From Campanula takesimana (Eukaryota; Streptophyta; Magnoliopsida; Asterales; Campanulaceae): DNA of 64,000 nucleotides. Below the pieces are notes generated by a model. It saw only the letters and a list, made by a program, of their open reading frames with translations, was not told the DNA's origin and ran no database searches. The position numbers and the translations under genes were made by a program. Below are positions 23,012 to 34,262 of the stretch, in pieces (within the stretch, counting starts at the first letter, position 1; each line of letters starts with the position of its first letter). Location of the stretch: positions 62,001-126,000 of the forward strand of contig JAOWBW010001915.1 of the NCBI GenBank assembly GCA_026119855.1. The letters run 5' to 3'.

Positions 23012-23561
23012 AGTCACACTTGACTTTTTTTTGAATTGTGGGGTACGGGCACAGTTGACCGCGACCAGAAAAATATTCCTGCTGGGGATGGAACGTTGAG
23101 ATTGACTCTTGAGGGGGGTGTGGCACCCGTGACAGAACTTAGGGAGTTCCGAATTTTGAAGAGGACAGCCTACTTTTGAGTGGGAGTTTCTATCCTACTT
23201 TCGATTTTTGACATGCCTTAAGGGCGGACCAGAAAAAGGTGTGTCCAACTGGGTGTCCGAGGATCGGGACAGTGTCTTGATTTAGGCTGGAGATCTCTGA
23301 CAAGGCTCTTTTCTTGAAGCGATTTAGACCTGGGAGGCGCGCGCCTTATTATGTAGGCTTGGGACGCGCGCGCACTTCAGACTGCTGGCGGGTGGCGCGC
23401 GCGTCTGGGAGGCGGAATTCCGGGCTTGACATTTGCTGACCAAAAGAGCCCCCAACAGCTATAATATCATCTTCTGTTCGACCACTTGATTCTCACAGCT
23501 CCTTTCTGCCATTTTTGAACATCATATTATTGCTTAACTTCGTTTGTGACCAACATTTTCC
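23012..23561 (+). other. Upstream region of the antisense gene in element B
   Basis: There is no coding sequence. GC-rich alternating purine-pyrimidine blocks (GGCGCGCGC types) occur at 23335-23410, and a TATA-like TATAATAT lies near 23460, about 100 bp before the ATG at 23562. It likely includes the promoter and leader of the plus-strand accessory gene. Confidence 0.4.
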
Positions 23562-24964
23562 ATGGCTTCCAATTCTTTTGCCCTTGATGCCAAGGTCGTT
23601 AGTGCGTATGAAAAGGACTTGGGCACTTTTGTGTATTCTTTCAAGACCCATCCCAAGAAGGCCTTCATTAAAGATTTTGGGTTCCGAATTCTTTTCACCT
23701 TGCGGACGTTGAAGCCGGATTGGGATTTGTTGAGAGCTGCCGCGGCTTTCTGGGATTGCGACAGCCATACCTTCAACCTTTCAGCTAATGAAATGGTGCC
23801 GACTGTTGACGATTTCGGGGCCATCCTTGGCATGCCTTTGGCCGGTCGGATTGCCGTCCCTAAATATCACCGTGGTGCCATCGACTCTTGGGTTGGGTTA
23901 CTGAATCTCCCCGTTGAGGACGTGAGGAAGATGTTGCATGGTACCGTGATTGACATAACTGAGTTGCCGATGTTCTTCAGTTTACACTCGGAGGACCCGA
24001 TGGTTCAATCTTTCAAAATAAATGCCATGGCCGTTTGTCTCTTCAGCGAAGTACTGTTTGTTACACCTTTCGGGACTGCGGACGTGCAGTTGGCTGAGAT
24101 TATTTTGCAAGCTAAGGAGCAGCAATTTAGTGTAATCCCTCTTATTGTAGGGGAGACGTTGCATGGCCTTGATGAGTTACATAGGACGGGCAAGATGTGT
24201 CGGGGAAGCCCTTTGCTCTTGACCATATATGGCTCCGAGAACACTTCAAGATTTATTCTCCGGATGGTGATTTGTCTCCTTTTGCTGTTCATAGGAGGAA
24301 GTTGTTGATCCGGGATTTATCTGAAGATGATTGGAAGAAATTATTTGCCTCTCGGGTGACCGCCGATATTGAGTGGTGTCCTCCTTCTTGGGGTCTTCGT
24401 CCTTTTGTGGAATGGACTCTTGGTTTTCAGCACGTGGTTGTACCCGGTTTGAGAGATTCTTCGTTTTACCAGCCAGAGCGGGTTCTACGGCAGTTCGGTC
24501 GCCAACAGACAATTCCTTTTCCGAGGGATGGAATGCTTCGTCCAATTGCTTACATGGGTCCTGACTTCTCGAGTGAGCTTCAGTCGGCTTGGGGAGATGA
24601 CCGCAATCGTTGGGCTTTCGCTCCTCTGTATCGGGGGAGTGTCTTCCTTCCGGAGAGCTACTTGGACTATTTATTTGGCACCCTTTACCGTGGCACCACT
24701 TGGGTTGATGTGCTTCGTGCCGAGTTGTTGGGACAGGGTTTTGAGCCTAGCAGCACTTTGAGATATAGGGAGGCTACTGCTGATTCGAGTAACATTCTCG
24801 CTGACCCTTTCGGTACTCCTTTGGATGACTTTTATGCTAGGAGACGTGTTGCAACACAGAAGGTTTCGGTGCGTATTAGTGCTCCTTCGTTACCCAAGAA
24901 GAAAAGGATTGAGAGACGATCGGGCGGTCCTTTGAAAGCTAAGAGAAAATTGGATTTTTCTTAG
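23562..24964 (+). pseudogene. DUF7745/plant-mobile-domain-like accessory gene of element B
   Basis: The gene is antisense to B's pol and tail-to-tail with it. From ATG 23562 the first frame runs about 220 codons with MVPTVDDFGAILGMP and a C-terminal CRGSPLLLTI, patterns I associate with DUF7745 and related plant-mobile-domain proteins in plant retroelements. The homology then continues in the next frame as WLREHFKIYSPDG and on to 24964, ending in a basic tail (KKKRIERR, KAKRKL) that could be a nuclear signal. The break is at about 24222-24232 in ATATATGG, which fits a 2-bp AT gain. The function of the family is unknown. Confidence 0.7.
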
Positions 24965-25372
24965 TACCCTAAGAGATTGCAATTAGACCACTTTGTTTTA
25001 GGATTTAGTAGTTTGATGTCTTTTGTTGCTCAATAAATCCGTTGTAATGGTTTGAATAGTTCATTGAATGAATAAAAATTGCATTTTGTTATTTGAAGTG
25101 AATTGGGTATTTTTGATATGTTTTAGACCGCACCCGAAGATTGCCTACGTTCCTCCAGTTGGGAGGCTCAGGTCTTCATAATTCAAACAAACAAATACCA
25201 TTTTATTATTATTATTTTTTTGTTGTGCACCCTGTTTTTTGCCTAGACCGCCCTTTCGGGTTTTCAATCTATCGGGCTTCTTTTTTGCACATGCTCTAAT
25301 TTTTGCCTAGGCCGCCCTTGCGGGTTTTCAACCTAGCGAGCGATTTTTTTTTTTTGTTATGGTCTTTGTTTA
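24965..25372. other. Convergent 3' spacer of element B with a repeated motif
   Basis: This lies between the ends of the antisense gene and pol. It contains two similar copies of GCCTAGRCCGCCCTTKCGGG plus TTTTCAA, about 65 bp apart (near 25240 and 25305), and T-rich stretches. No gene is visible. Confidence 0.5.
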
Positions 25373-25983
25373 TTAAGCGTAGAACCTCTTGAGCTTGTCG
25401 AGGTTGACCTCCTTTGGCAGCTGGTCACCATCTAAATCCACGAGCCGGACTGCACCACTGCTTAGTATCTTTTTGACCACGTACGGACCGATCCATCGGG
25501 GTCCCCATTTCCCCAGGGGATTCATGGCATTAGGAGGATGTTGTCTTAAGACCAAATCTCCCATATTAATGTTTCGAGGCTTCACCTTTTTGTTGAAAGC
25601 TCTTGCCATCCTTTGCTGATACGCCCTTGTGCGTTCGAGTGCTCTTAACCTTTTCTCGTCGAGCAAGGCTAGTTGTTCATATCGACTTTGCATCCAGTCG
25701 ACCTCGTTGACTTGATTCTCGAGGAGGACCCGTAGAGATGGGACTTCAAGTTCAATAGGGAGTACGGCTTCTGAACCATAGACCAATGCATAAGGAGTTT
25801 CTCCTGGTGCGGATCGTATTGATCTGCGGTAGCCCCACAATGCTAATGGTAGCTTCTCGGGCCAATCCCTTCCTGTTGAGGCCATTTTCTTGACGATGGT
25901 CTCGATGGTCTTATTTGCTGCTTCGACTGCGCCATTTGCTTAGGGCCGGTAAGGAGATGACTTGTGCTTGGTGATCTTGTATT
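25373..25983 (-). pseudogene. Integrase C-terminal half of element B
   Basis: On the minus strand this continues the integrase core: the ANGAVEAANK motif with the catalytic Glu lies just after a TAA at 25940-25942 that replaces the usual Gln of PYRPQ. LPLALWGYRRSIRS and the C-terminal domain GDLVLRQ, GPYVVKKIL and LDKLKRFYA follow to the stop at 25373. The stop fits a CAA to TAA change. Confidence 0.8.
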
Positions 25984-28148
25984 CTACCAAAAGTGCATCC
26001 ATTTCCTTCTCGAAGTGAGAGCCGTTGTCGGAAATGATTTCATGAGGGTCCGATAGGCTTGTGCTTCGACCCACTTTGTGAAGTAGTCGACTGCCACTAG
26101 GACGAATGACTGCACATTGCTCCCGGCAGGATGAACTTTACCGATGATGTCTATCCCCCAACAAGAGAAAGGCCAAGGTGTGACCATGTTGTAAAGTTGT
26201 GAGGGTGGAGCATGTTGCAGATTAGCGTGGAATTGGCATTTGGCACACCTTTTGACTTTCTCGATACAGTCTCGTTCCATAGTGCTCCAATAGTAACCAA
26301 TGCGAAGTATCTTCTTGACTAGCATAAACCCGTTCATGTGGGGTCCACATTCTCCTTCGTGCACTTCACACATTATCTCTTGAGCTTCGGTCTCATTGGC
26401 GCATAGGAGATTGATCCCGTCGTGGTGCCTTTTATAGACTCGGTCCCCAATCACTACGTACCGAGAGGCTAACCTTTGCAGAGCTGCTTGAGACTTCTTA
26501 TTGACGTTCTCGGGATAAGTGTCGTCTTTGAGGAAGTTCATGATATCCGAATACCACGGAGAGTTTGTTTGAACCTCGTTGATCTCGATACTCATGCAAT
26601 ATGCCGGACTGTTCCTTCGAGCAATTTTGAAAGGCTTCACCATTTTCCCTTTGGGCATTTCAACTAATGAAGCTATAGTGGCCAGTGCATCGGCGAAGCG
26701 ATTCTTATCCCTTGGCAGGTAGTTGAAAGTGATCTCTTGGAATTGTTCAACCAGTTCTTCAAGGTGCTGACCATATTGTTGGAGAGTCGGGTCTTGGGTT
26801 CGCCATTTACCCGATTGCTGATTGATAAGGAGCAAAGAGTCGCCGAACACTTCTAGTTCCGTGACGTTTCTTTCGAGAGCTGCTTCGAGCCCTGCTATGC
26901 ATGCTTCGTACTCGGCAATGTTGTTGGTAGCTTCGAATTCCAGGCGTATGGCAATGGGAGTGTAGATGTCTTTTGGATCGACAAGCAATACCCCTATACC
27001 AAAACCGTGTTTATTGGCGGCGCCATCGAAAAAAAGTTGCCACTTGTCTTCCTCGGTTGCAGTACAAATTAACTTCTCGTCGGGGAACTGTACATCTTCC
27101 CCCTTCACTTCGTCACACGGGAATTCGGCAAGCTGGTCACTGAACACTTTCCCCCTGGCGGATTTTAGTGTGACGTAAGTGATATCATAGCCGGGGAGCA
27201 TGAAGTACCATTTGGCTATTCTTGTTGACATGAAAGGCTTCTCGAAGATGTAGCGGAGCGGGTCCACCTTTGCTACTAGCTTGATCAGAAAAGCTTCCAT
27301 ATAGTGTTTGAGCTTTTGAGTGACCCAAACCAATGCTGCACATGACTTCTCTAAGACAGAGTAGTTCTTTTCGCCTCCTTGGAATCGGCGACTGACAAAA
27401 TAAATGGCGTTCTCCTTTGTGGACTCTCGTTGCTCTTGTGCTAACATAGCCCCTAGGGCTTCATCATTGACAGTGAGATAAAGCAACAGAGGTTTCTCCT
27501 TGTGCGGCGGAACTAGAACAGGAGGGCACGTCAAGTAATGATTTACTTGATCGAAGGCTTCTTGGCACGCGTCGGTCCATTCTAGAGCCACATTCTTCTT
27601 GAGTAGCTTGAAGATTGGCTCGCACATGGAAGTGAGTTGGTACACAAACCGACTGATGTATTGTAGTCTTCCCATGAAACCTTTAATCTCTTTCTGCGTC
27701 TTTGGAGGAGGCATGTCAATGATTGCCTTGATTTTGGAGGGGTCTACTTCGATTCCTCTTTCAGTGACCATATAACCAAGAACTTTGCCTCGGATAACCC
27801 CGAATGTGCACTTTGCAGGGTTGAGCCTCATCTTGTGTTGACGAAGCCTTTCGAAGAACTTGCGGAGATCGATTAGGTGTTGACCATCGGTTCCTTTGGA
27901 GTGAATGATCATGTCGTCCACATAGACCTCGATTTCTTTGTGAATCATATCGTGGAACAAGTCTGTCACGGCTCTTTAGTAGGAAGCCCCAGCATTTCTT
28001 AATCCAAATGGCATGACTGTGTAGCAAAAGGTACCCCACGGTGTTATGAAGGCTGTCTTATGTTGATCTTCCTCAGCCATGAGAATCTGATTGTACCCAG
28101 CGAACCCATCCACGAATGAGCGGACCTCGTAGGCAGCAGTGGAGTCGA
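25984..28148 (-). pseudogene. RT, RNase H and integrase N-part of element B
   Basis: From 28148 down, the strand encodes the RT palm, with MPFGLRNAGASY, a TAA at 27976-27978 in place of the usual Gln, then RAVTDLFHDM and the catalytic VYVDDMIIHS. RNase H has two copies' worth of domain, as in Tat elements: an inactive-looking connection domain and then LFFDGAANKHGFG to RFADALATIAS. The integrase zinc region is HEGECGPHMNG ... CAKCQFH, and the first core Asp is in GIDIIGK. Near 26030-26045 the frame jumps from AYRTL to PHEIISDNG with an internal deletion of the segment between them. Confidence 0.82.
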
Positions 28149-29455
28149 CTAGCATGTCGATATTAGGGAGTGAAAATCATCCTTTGGGGAAGCTTTGTTT
28201 AAATCCCGGAAGTCTACACAAACTCGAACCTTGCCGTTCGCCTTCCTGACTGTCACAATGTTGGCTAACCATGTCGGATACTTGATAACCTTGATGAAAC
28301 CCACACTGAGGAGCTTCTCAATCTCTTCTTTGACCTGCAGAGACCATTCTGGCTTGATCTTTCTGAGCTTCTGCTTTACTGGTCTGGTATCTTCTCTGAT
28401 CGGAATCCTGTGCTCCGCTACCTTTCTGTCTAAACCCGGCATGTCTTTGTATGACCATGCGAACACATCCACGAACTCCCGTAGTAATGCAGTCAATCTG
28501 TCTATGTCGTCTCCCTTGAAGAAGCTTCCAATCTTGGTTTCTTTTGGCTCTTCTTTGGTACCCAGATTAACAACATGCAATTCTTCGTCAGCCTTTGGAC
28601 CATTCTCGCCACGACTACGGACTTGTTGAGCAAGTTCATTTAAGTATGTTGTGTTTTCGTGGTCTATTTCATCATAATTTGAATCGTTATTAACTTGTTC
28701 GTTAAGTTCATTATTAGTTAATTCATCATTTATGATGTTTGCAATCTCAGGGTACTCAGAAATATCAAATTTTTCATTAGCAAAGAAAGGAAACACACGC
28801 TCGGCTATGGCCTCCAAATCCTCTTGGGTGAGGGTATTAGAGACACTTTCGGACTCGAAAGTAAGTGTGAGCTGCTCTTCCTTTGTTGCTGTGCGGGGTA
28901 TGCAACCCATTTCTTGGACTAAGAATTCCTCGGATACCACGGGCCCTTTTGTTGAATACCAATTGTTGATCGGCTCGGAGCTTGGCGGGATCTTACTGAT
29001 AGTTTCGTTCATGATGACGGTGTCATGGATGGTGTTAACCTGGCATTTATTCATCATGGCGAGCTCTTCAAACATGGAGGCTAAATCTGTCAGTTCTTCC
29101 CCCACGGTGATTTCTGTCTCGGACTCTATAGTCATCTTCCTCCCCCACCATTCACGGGGCGACATGGGAGTTGGTTCTCTTTCGGATATCTGGACCTCAC
29201 AATCGAAGAAGATTTCGAGGCCGGGCTTTTTGACACCTTTATTGTTAACCCACGGCTCGGGAAAGATCATGTATGGAACGTCTTCCCCTTGGCGGACAAA
29301 ATAACCATTCAACGTCTTGCGATAAGGCCTTAGATTAGGGACTTCATACCGACGGCCTTCTTTACGAGCTCGGGCCTTTTCGTTCTTGATCGCTTGCTCT
29401 TGTTTCAAGTCTTCTTTGGAAGGCTCATACCCCAAACCGAAGGTGTTCTTGACAA
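28149..29455 (-). pseudogene. Protease-RT linker and RT N-part of element B, truncated
   Basis: The sequence starts within a glycine-patch-like segment (KNTFGLGYEPSKEDL) at the truncation point. It passes a long acidic linker and enters RT with VFAWSYKDMPGLD, WLANIVTVRKANGKVRVC and DFRDLNKASPKDDF. It then loses one base near 28170-28180 and stops at 28149. The Tat/Ogre assignment rests on this long linker and the RT wording. Confidence 0.8.
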
Positions 29456-29469
29456 ATGGGACTTGCACG

Positions 29470-29726
29470 GGAATTACAAGCAAAAAACGAAGAGGTACCA
29501 TGATAGAAGGGTGAGAAAGCGACTTTTCCAAGTAGAGGACTGGGTACTGAGAAAGATCGAAGACACAAGCCGAAAAGCTCAGCAAAATAAGCTCTCCCCA
29601 AACTGGGAAGGTCCCTTCATCGTAACCCGGATTGTGCGCGACGGGACTTACATGCTGAGAACCCCTGAAGGGAAAGACCTAAAAAATCCCTGGCATTCCA
29701 ATAGCTTAAGGCGATATTATCATTAA
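29470..29726 (+). pseudogene. Integrase C-terminal end of Tat element A
   Basis: The plus strand resumes A's pol with NYKQKTKRYHDRRV, LFQVEDWVLRKIED and NWEGPFIVTRIVRDGTYML, ending in LRRYYH and a stop at 29726. This is the C-terminal module of a Tat integrase, about 84 codons. The preceding 74 codons of the open frame belong to element B and are not part of it. Confidence 0.8.
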
Positions 29727-29854
29727 TATGTCCTCGTTTTGTATGATTTCCAAGGATAGCCCTTTTCGGGCACTTGACTCCTGTATCAGCTCGGTTATAT
29801 ATTGAAATCACGCCGCAATTCGTTTATCTCAATGTATGAATTTTTACGCTTTAA

Positions 29855-30350
29855 CAAACCTTGAACTCGTCTGGAACGAGCTAAGCCTTGTCTTGAACAA
29901 GCATTGAACTCGTCCTGAACGAGCTAAGTCTTGTCTTGAACAAGCAAACCTTGAACTCGTCCGGAACGAGCTAAGCCTTGTCTTGAACAAGCATTGAACT
30001 CGTCCTGAACGAGCTAAGTCTTGTCTTGAACAAGCAAACCTTGAACTCGTCCTGAACGAGCTAAGCCTTGTCTTGAACAAGAAAACCTTGAACTCGTCCT
30101 GAACGAGATAAGCCTTGTCTTGAACAAGAAAACCTTGAACTCGTCTTGAACGAGATAAGCCTTGTCTTGAACAAGCAAACCTTGAACTCGTCCTGAACGA
30201 GCTAAGCCTTGTCTTGAACAAGCAAACCTTGAACTCGTCCTGAACGAGCTAAGCCTTGTCTTGAACAAGCAAACCTTGAACTCGTCCTGAACGAGCTAAG
30301 CCTTGTCTTGAACAAGCCACCCTTGAACTCGTCCTGAACGAGCTAAGATT
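29855..30350. repeat. Tandem array, about 47-bp unit, each with two hairpins
   Basis: About ten copies of a unit containing CTCGTCCTGAACGAG and CTTGTCTTGAACAAG. Each half is a 5-bp perfect stem around a 5-base loop, so every unit can form two small hairpins. The array sits between A's pol and the 3' end of its antisense gene. ORFs across it are repeat by-products. Confidence 0.9.
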
Positions 30351-30467
30351 TCAACAAGCAGCCTAAAGCGAAAGGTACACGGTATTCCACAAGAAAGAAC
30401 AATTACAAAGGTTCATATTAATAACGAGGTCAAGAGCCGACCTCGGGGGGCATACAAAAAAAAATTA

Positions 30468-31762
30468 TTACAAGGGTGGAGATTCATCCTGGGCTACCTC
30501 GCCCTCGGCCACGGACCCCTCAGCTCCGGTTTCCTCTGGCACCTTATCGGCCTCAGCACGTTCCCGCTCTAAGGCACGGCGAGCTAAGACCGTGTCCACA
30601 TTAACATCCAAAAGATCAGGCCTAATCCAGACCTCCAACTTATCCTCCTCATCTTCACAATCAAGCTGACCCAATTCTTCTTCGTTAAAAGGAATCATAG
30701 CATGGGCAGCCCGAGCTTCTGGATTAAATTGGGGAAGCTCGATGAGATCAGCGATGATTTCAGGATCCTTGGGGAGGTAGCCGTGACCATAAGCATCCCT
30801 AATGCCATGCCTGTGACCTGTCTCAAAATAAGGCATGGCTTTTTCTAGCACTTTCGTAGCAAAAGCCTCGGTCTGCTCATACCGATCAATAGTGGCTTGC
30901 TCATTTAGAGAAGTGCGTTGGGTCACCTCGGCTTCAGCTTTGAGCCGCTCGTTTTCCTCTTCAGACAAACGGAAGCGCTCAAGGACCTCCGTATTGCGCC
31001 CTGCCGCCATCTTGACCTGATCCTCGAGGTCATTGATCCTAGAACGACCTGACACCACCTCCGCCTGAGCCGTCTCTATCTATTTATCCTTAACGGACAG
31101 GATCCGCTCTAGCTCAGCCACCCTCGTTTTCAACGAAACAACCTCATCAACATGAAGAGCAATCTCTTTTTCCTTGGCCACTAACGCCTCTGCCTTTTCC
31201 CTAGCTCGGGATTCAAGTTCCTCGCCACTTCCGAGTAAGGTGGAGACCAAGCATGGCCATCTAAAAAAAAAAAAGAAGAGGATAATAATAATAAGTTTCC
31301 TTAGACAAATCCGATGCAAGTAGAGCGCAATAAACCAAGCCAAAAATCCGTACCTCACTAATAAGCAAGCCAAGGCGACCACCGCACAGAGAAGAGGACG
31401 ATTTCTCCTTCGTAAGATCCTCAAGATGATCAAAATCGGCTGCTCGGCGAAGCACGGCGCGACCAAACCTGACTTTATACCCTTTGCGGGCATAAAGGTT
31501 CAAACCTCTGAACAAAGTAACGTTGCCGAGACGATCAGCCAGCTCGTCAACCTCCTCACTACTCTTCACACCTTCCAAATCCGCACGAGTAATTTGAGCT
31601 CGGGGGGCCGACCTCTTCGAAAGAGGAACATGGTCAGCGGTTTCCTCTGTACGCCCCCTCTTCTTTGTAACATCAGAAATGTGCCGAGCTGGTGCCTCTT
31701 TTTCCGTTGAAGGGGAGGGTATGATGTTGGAAGTACCGGGTCTCTTCTCAGTAGAAGCTTTA
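30468..31762 (-). pseudogene. Antisense accessory gene of element A, 3' half
   Basis: This half continues the minus-strand gene that begins at 57651; the CACTA element separates the two parts. It reads RPGTSNIIPSPSTEK, then DELADRLGNVTLFRGLN, and later a long coiled-coil (SRAREKAEALVAKEKEI, VAELERIL, RSRINDLEDQVKM) and an acidic tail ending at 30468. An intron with a T-rich acceptor is likely around 31263-31355, but I cannot fix its phase. A TAG at 31080-31082, in frame, may be a former CAG. This layout resembles Transposase_28 proteins found in antisense in Tat elements. Confidence 0.7.
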
Positions 31763-32010
31763 CACTACTAGAATCATAAAATTTCTCAACGGAAATATGG
31801 CAACGACCATGGTTCGTTGCCAAATAGCAACGGACAAAGTAAATTTGGCAACGACCAAGTCGTTGCTATTTTTTGAAAAAAATGGCAACGGCCTAGGTGT
31901 AGTTTGGCAACGACTTGGTCGTTGCTAATTTTTCCAGATGAATGGCAACGACCTGGTCGTTGCTAAAATTTAAAATAGGGACAGACATAAAAATAGCAAC
32001 GACTTGGTTG
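31763..32010. repeat. CACTA left terminal and subterminal repeats
   Basis: Several copies of GGCAACGAC in both orientations follow the TIR, some paired as perfect hairpins such as GCAACGACCAAGTCGTTGC. Subterminal repeats of this kind bind CACTA transposase. Confidence 0.8.
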
Positions 32011-33980
32011 TCCCCAAATGTGAGCAAAAATTCAAAATTTGAACGGAAATCAAATTTCAAAATTTAATAATTAATAGTTATTAATAAATAAAAATGCATT
32101 TATTTTTTTAATACTTAATTAAAATTAATGTAAATAAAAATTAAATAACCAGGGAAGGTAAATAAAATTATTATTAATACATTATTACTTTTCATATAAT
32201 ATTAAATTAAATTATTATTTATTAAATTAAAAATTTGTCCAATACTAATTTAATAATAATTAAATATTAAATTAATCATTCATTTATATAATATAACATA
32301 ATATTAAATTAAATCAAGGTAGTTACTTCGAAAAATCTTACTCCATAATATCGTAAGTAATTAGATAATCTGTATTGTTCAATTAATAATATAATATTAA
32401 ATTTAAAGTGGCGGCTATATTAGTAATGGCGGTTTTGTCGTAGTTGGTGGCGGTTATATCGATAGTGGTAGTGGGATGACAGTGATGGTCATGAGGTAGT
32501 GGTGATAAATAATGATTGTTTTGCCGGCGGCGGTCACTATTAAAACACTCAATTTATTTTGTAATTATTTTTATGAATAATATTAGTTGTGAATATTGTG
32601 GCGGTCGTAATGGTGGTGGTGTTGATGGTGGTACGGTGGTGAAGGGGATGGTGGTGGTGATGGTAGTAGTGTATTATACTAATTACTTCCTCCGTCCCAG
32701 TTTAAAGTTCTTACTTTCCTTTTTGGTCTGTCCCAGTTTAAGGTTCTTAGTTGCTTTATTCCATAAATGAAAAAAATGAATAATGCTTTGGAGAATCTTG
32801 CCTTCAAAAAGTTCATTTAAATACAAACAAACCATTACTTTCCTAACTTACTTTCATCTACTTGCTTTATGAATAGTGTTTTGGACATTTATATCCTTCA
32901 CTCTCTACTTTTAGTTCACTCTCTATTATAATTGAAATTATTATTATTATTATTATTATTATTAAATATTCAAATATTCTTATATAAAGTAAATAATTAC
33001 TATTAATTAGACTAAAACAATAATTCTTATATAAAATAAATAATTACTAGTTATTTAAATACTAGTATTATTTTTATGACTAAAACCCTATTAAAATTGA
33101 TTACAAATATATGCCATGTGTCATGTACTCATTGGCTACTAATAGTGTACATGGATCACTTAAAGCCTTCTCCACTACTCATCATGACCCTTGGTTTATA
33201 AGATATCAATGGCTCGGATTCAACCAGTCAATTAACAAATACCCACACAAACTTATCACCACACCATCCCCTTTTCATATTCCTCCCCAACACAAACCTC
33301 CAGATATCCAATTTCTCAACCATAAAACAAACCTCTTCATCTTACTCCTGCGGCTGCCTCCGCCGCGTCCCTGCCGCCGCTCCCCCGCCGCATCCCTTCC
33401 TCCCTCTTCCTTCCCCCGCCTCTCTTCGCCCTTATAGCATCACCGCTCGCACGATTTGATTCAGATCTGCGATAAAATGTGAAAGGTGGGTTCTAGTCGG
33501 AATATGGCCGGAAGTTGGCCATTATTTTCAGATCTTTCATAAACGGTGAAAATCGTGGGGAGAATCGTAAAGCCTGTCTCTCTTTTTACCCATTATTGTC
33601 TCTCCGTCTCCTGCCCCCAGCCTCCTCTCTCACCATGTGTGCATTAGATTTGTCTTGGTGTTGAGTATGATTTGATCTTGTATGAATGTTGCAGGAATGA
33701 TATTCTCTTTCTTCTCTCTCGACTGTGTTTGTGTTCGTGTGTGTACTCTTCTTTTTCTTTTTCTGTTTTCTTTTTTTTTTTTTTTTTTTTTTTTTTACAG
33801 TCATGTTGGTGAGCTAGTGATGGTGATGATGGTCGTAGAGGTTGTGGTTGATGGCGGCGGTTGGTGGACGGTTGTGGAGGGTGGTGCATGGTGGTGAATG
33901 GTGTTGAACGGTGGTGTGTAAAATTTAGGATTAAAAAGTTAATTATAGTAACATCTTCTATTAACAAATTTAATCCAACA

Positions 33981-33982
<2 letters not shown>
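32011..33982. other. CACTA left arm, non-coding
   Basis: It holds AT-rich sequence, (GGT)-rich degenerate tracts (32400-32690 and 33800-33920), an ATT run at 32937-32964, a Stowaway-like half end at 32687-32768, a C/T-rich and CCG-rich stretch at 33240-33430 that resembles a gene leader, and a T-run near 33770-33796. No ORF is convincing. Confidence 0.5.
32687..32768. repeat. Stowaway-like terminal sequence, partial
   Basis: CTTCCTCCGTCCCAGTTTAA and a second internal copy of TGTCCCAGTTTAAGGTTCTTA resemble the ends of the MITE at 12670-12910, but I find no matching opposite end. Confidence 0.45.

Positions 33983-34059
<77 letters not shown>
33983..34059. repeat. (AT)n microsatellite at the left viral junction
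   Basis: A 77-bp uninterrupted AT repeat directly precedes the viral sequence. A shorter AT tract (55386-55417) follows its right end, so the virus probably integrated in this microsatellite. Confidence 0.95.
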
Positions 34060-34061
<2 letters not shown>

Positions 34062-34218
34062 AGCCACTGTTCATAAGACGCCCAGATCTCCCCTGCATAA
34101 AAACCGCCTCCGCTTATATCTAGTAAGTTTGTTTTTCTATGTCTTTTATATTGTTGAATTTTAAAATTATGATTTTTAAATTTAAAATTATGATTTGTAA
34201 ATTATTATGGTTAACAGA
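34058..34218 (+). repeat. Left terminal direct repeat of the viral block
   Basis: This 161-bp sequence matches 55226-55386 with a few differences. It includes TCTAGTAAGTTTG, a good splice donor context, and it lies upstream of the primer site, as part of the viral leader. Confidence 0.85.
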
Positions 34219-34250
34219 GACCCCTAAAATCTGCCCTATACCCCCCTAAA

Positions 34251-34262
34251 TGGTATCAGAGC
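34251..34262 (+). other. Viral primer binding site, initiator tRNA-Met
   Basis: TGGTATCAGAGC is the plus-strand sequence at which caulimovirid reverse transcription is primed. It follows the end of the left repeat by 32 bases. Confidence 0.85.

Larger units (their letters stand above)
20157..29460 (-). mobile_element. Tat/Ogre-like Ty3 element B, reverse orientation, 5' truncated
   Basis: Read on the minus strand, B retains part of protease-RT, RNase H, integrase, an antisense accessory gene, a large minisatellite and the 3' LTR. It lacks the 5' LTR, gag and most of protease. The truncation point near 29456-29470 joins directly to the end of A's integrase. One deletion therefore probably removed B's 5' part together with A's integrase core. 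Confidence 0.8.

Noticed and set aside
21240..23126. ORFs of repeated peptides in the 76-bp array (minus strand)
   Set aside because: They arise because the tandem unit happens to lack stops in some frames; there is no independent start, domain or conserved end.
29844..30268. ORFs of repeated peptides in the 47-bp array
   Set aside because: They are by-products of the tandem repeat.
29855..30350. CRISPR-like array
   Set aside because: The repeats are contiguous without unique spacers, in a plant retrotransposon.
33586..34076. ORFs over the T-run, GGT tracts and AT microsatellite
   Set aside because: Low-complexity translation only.
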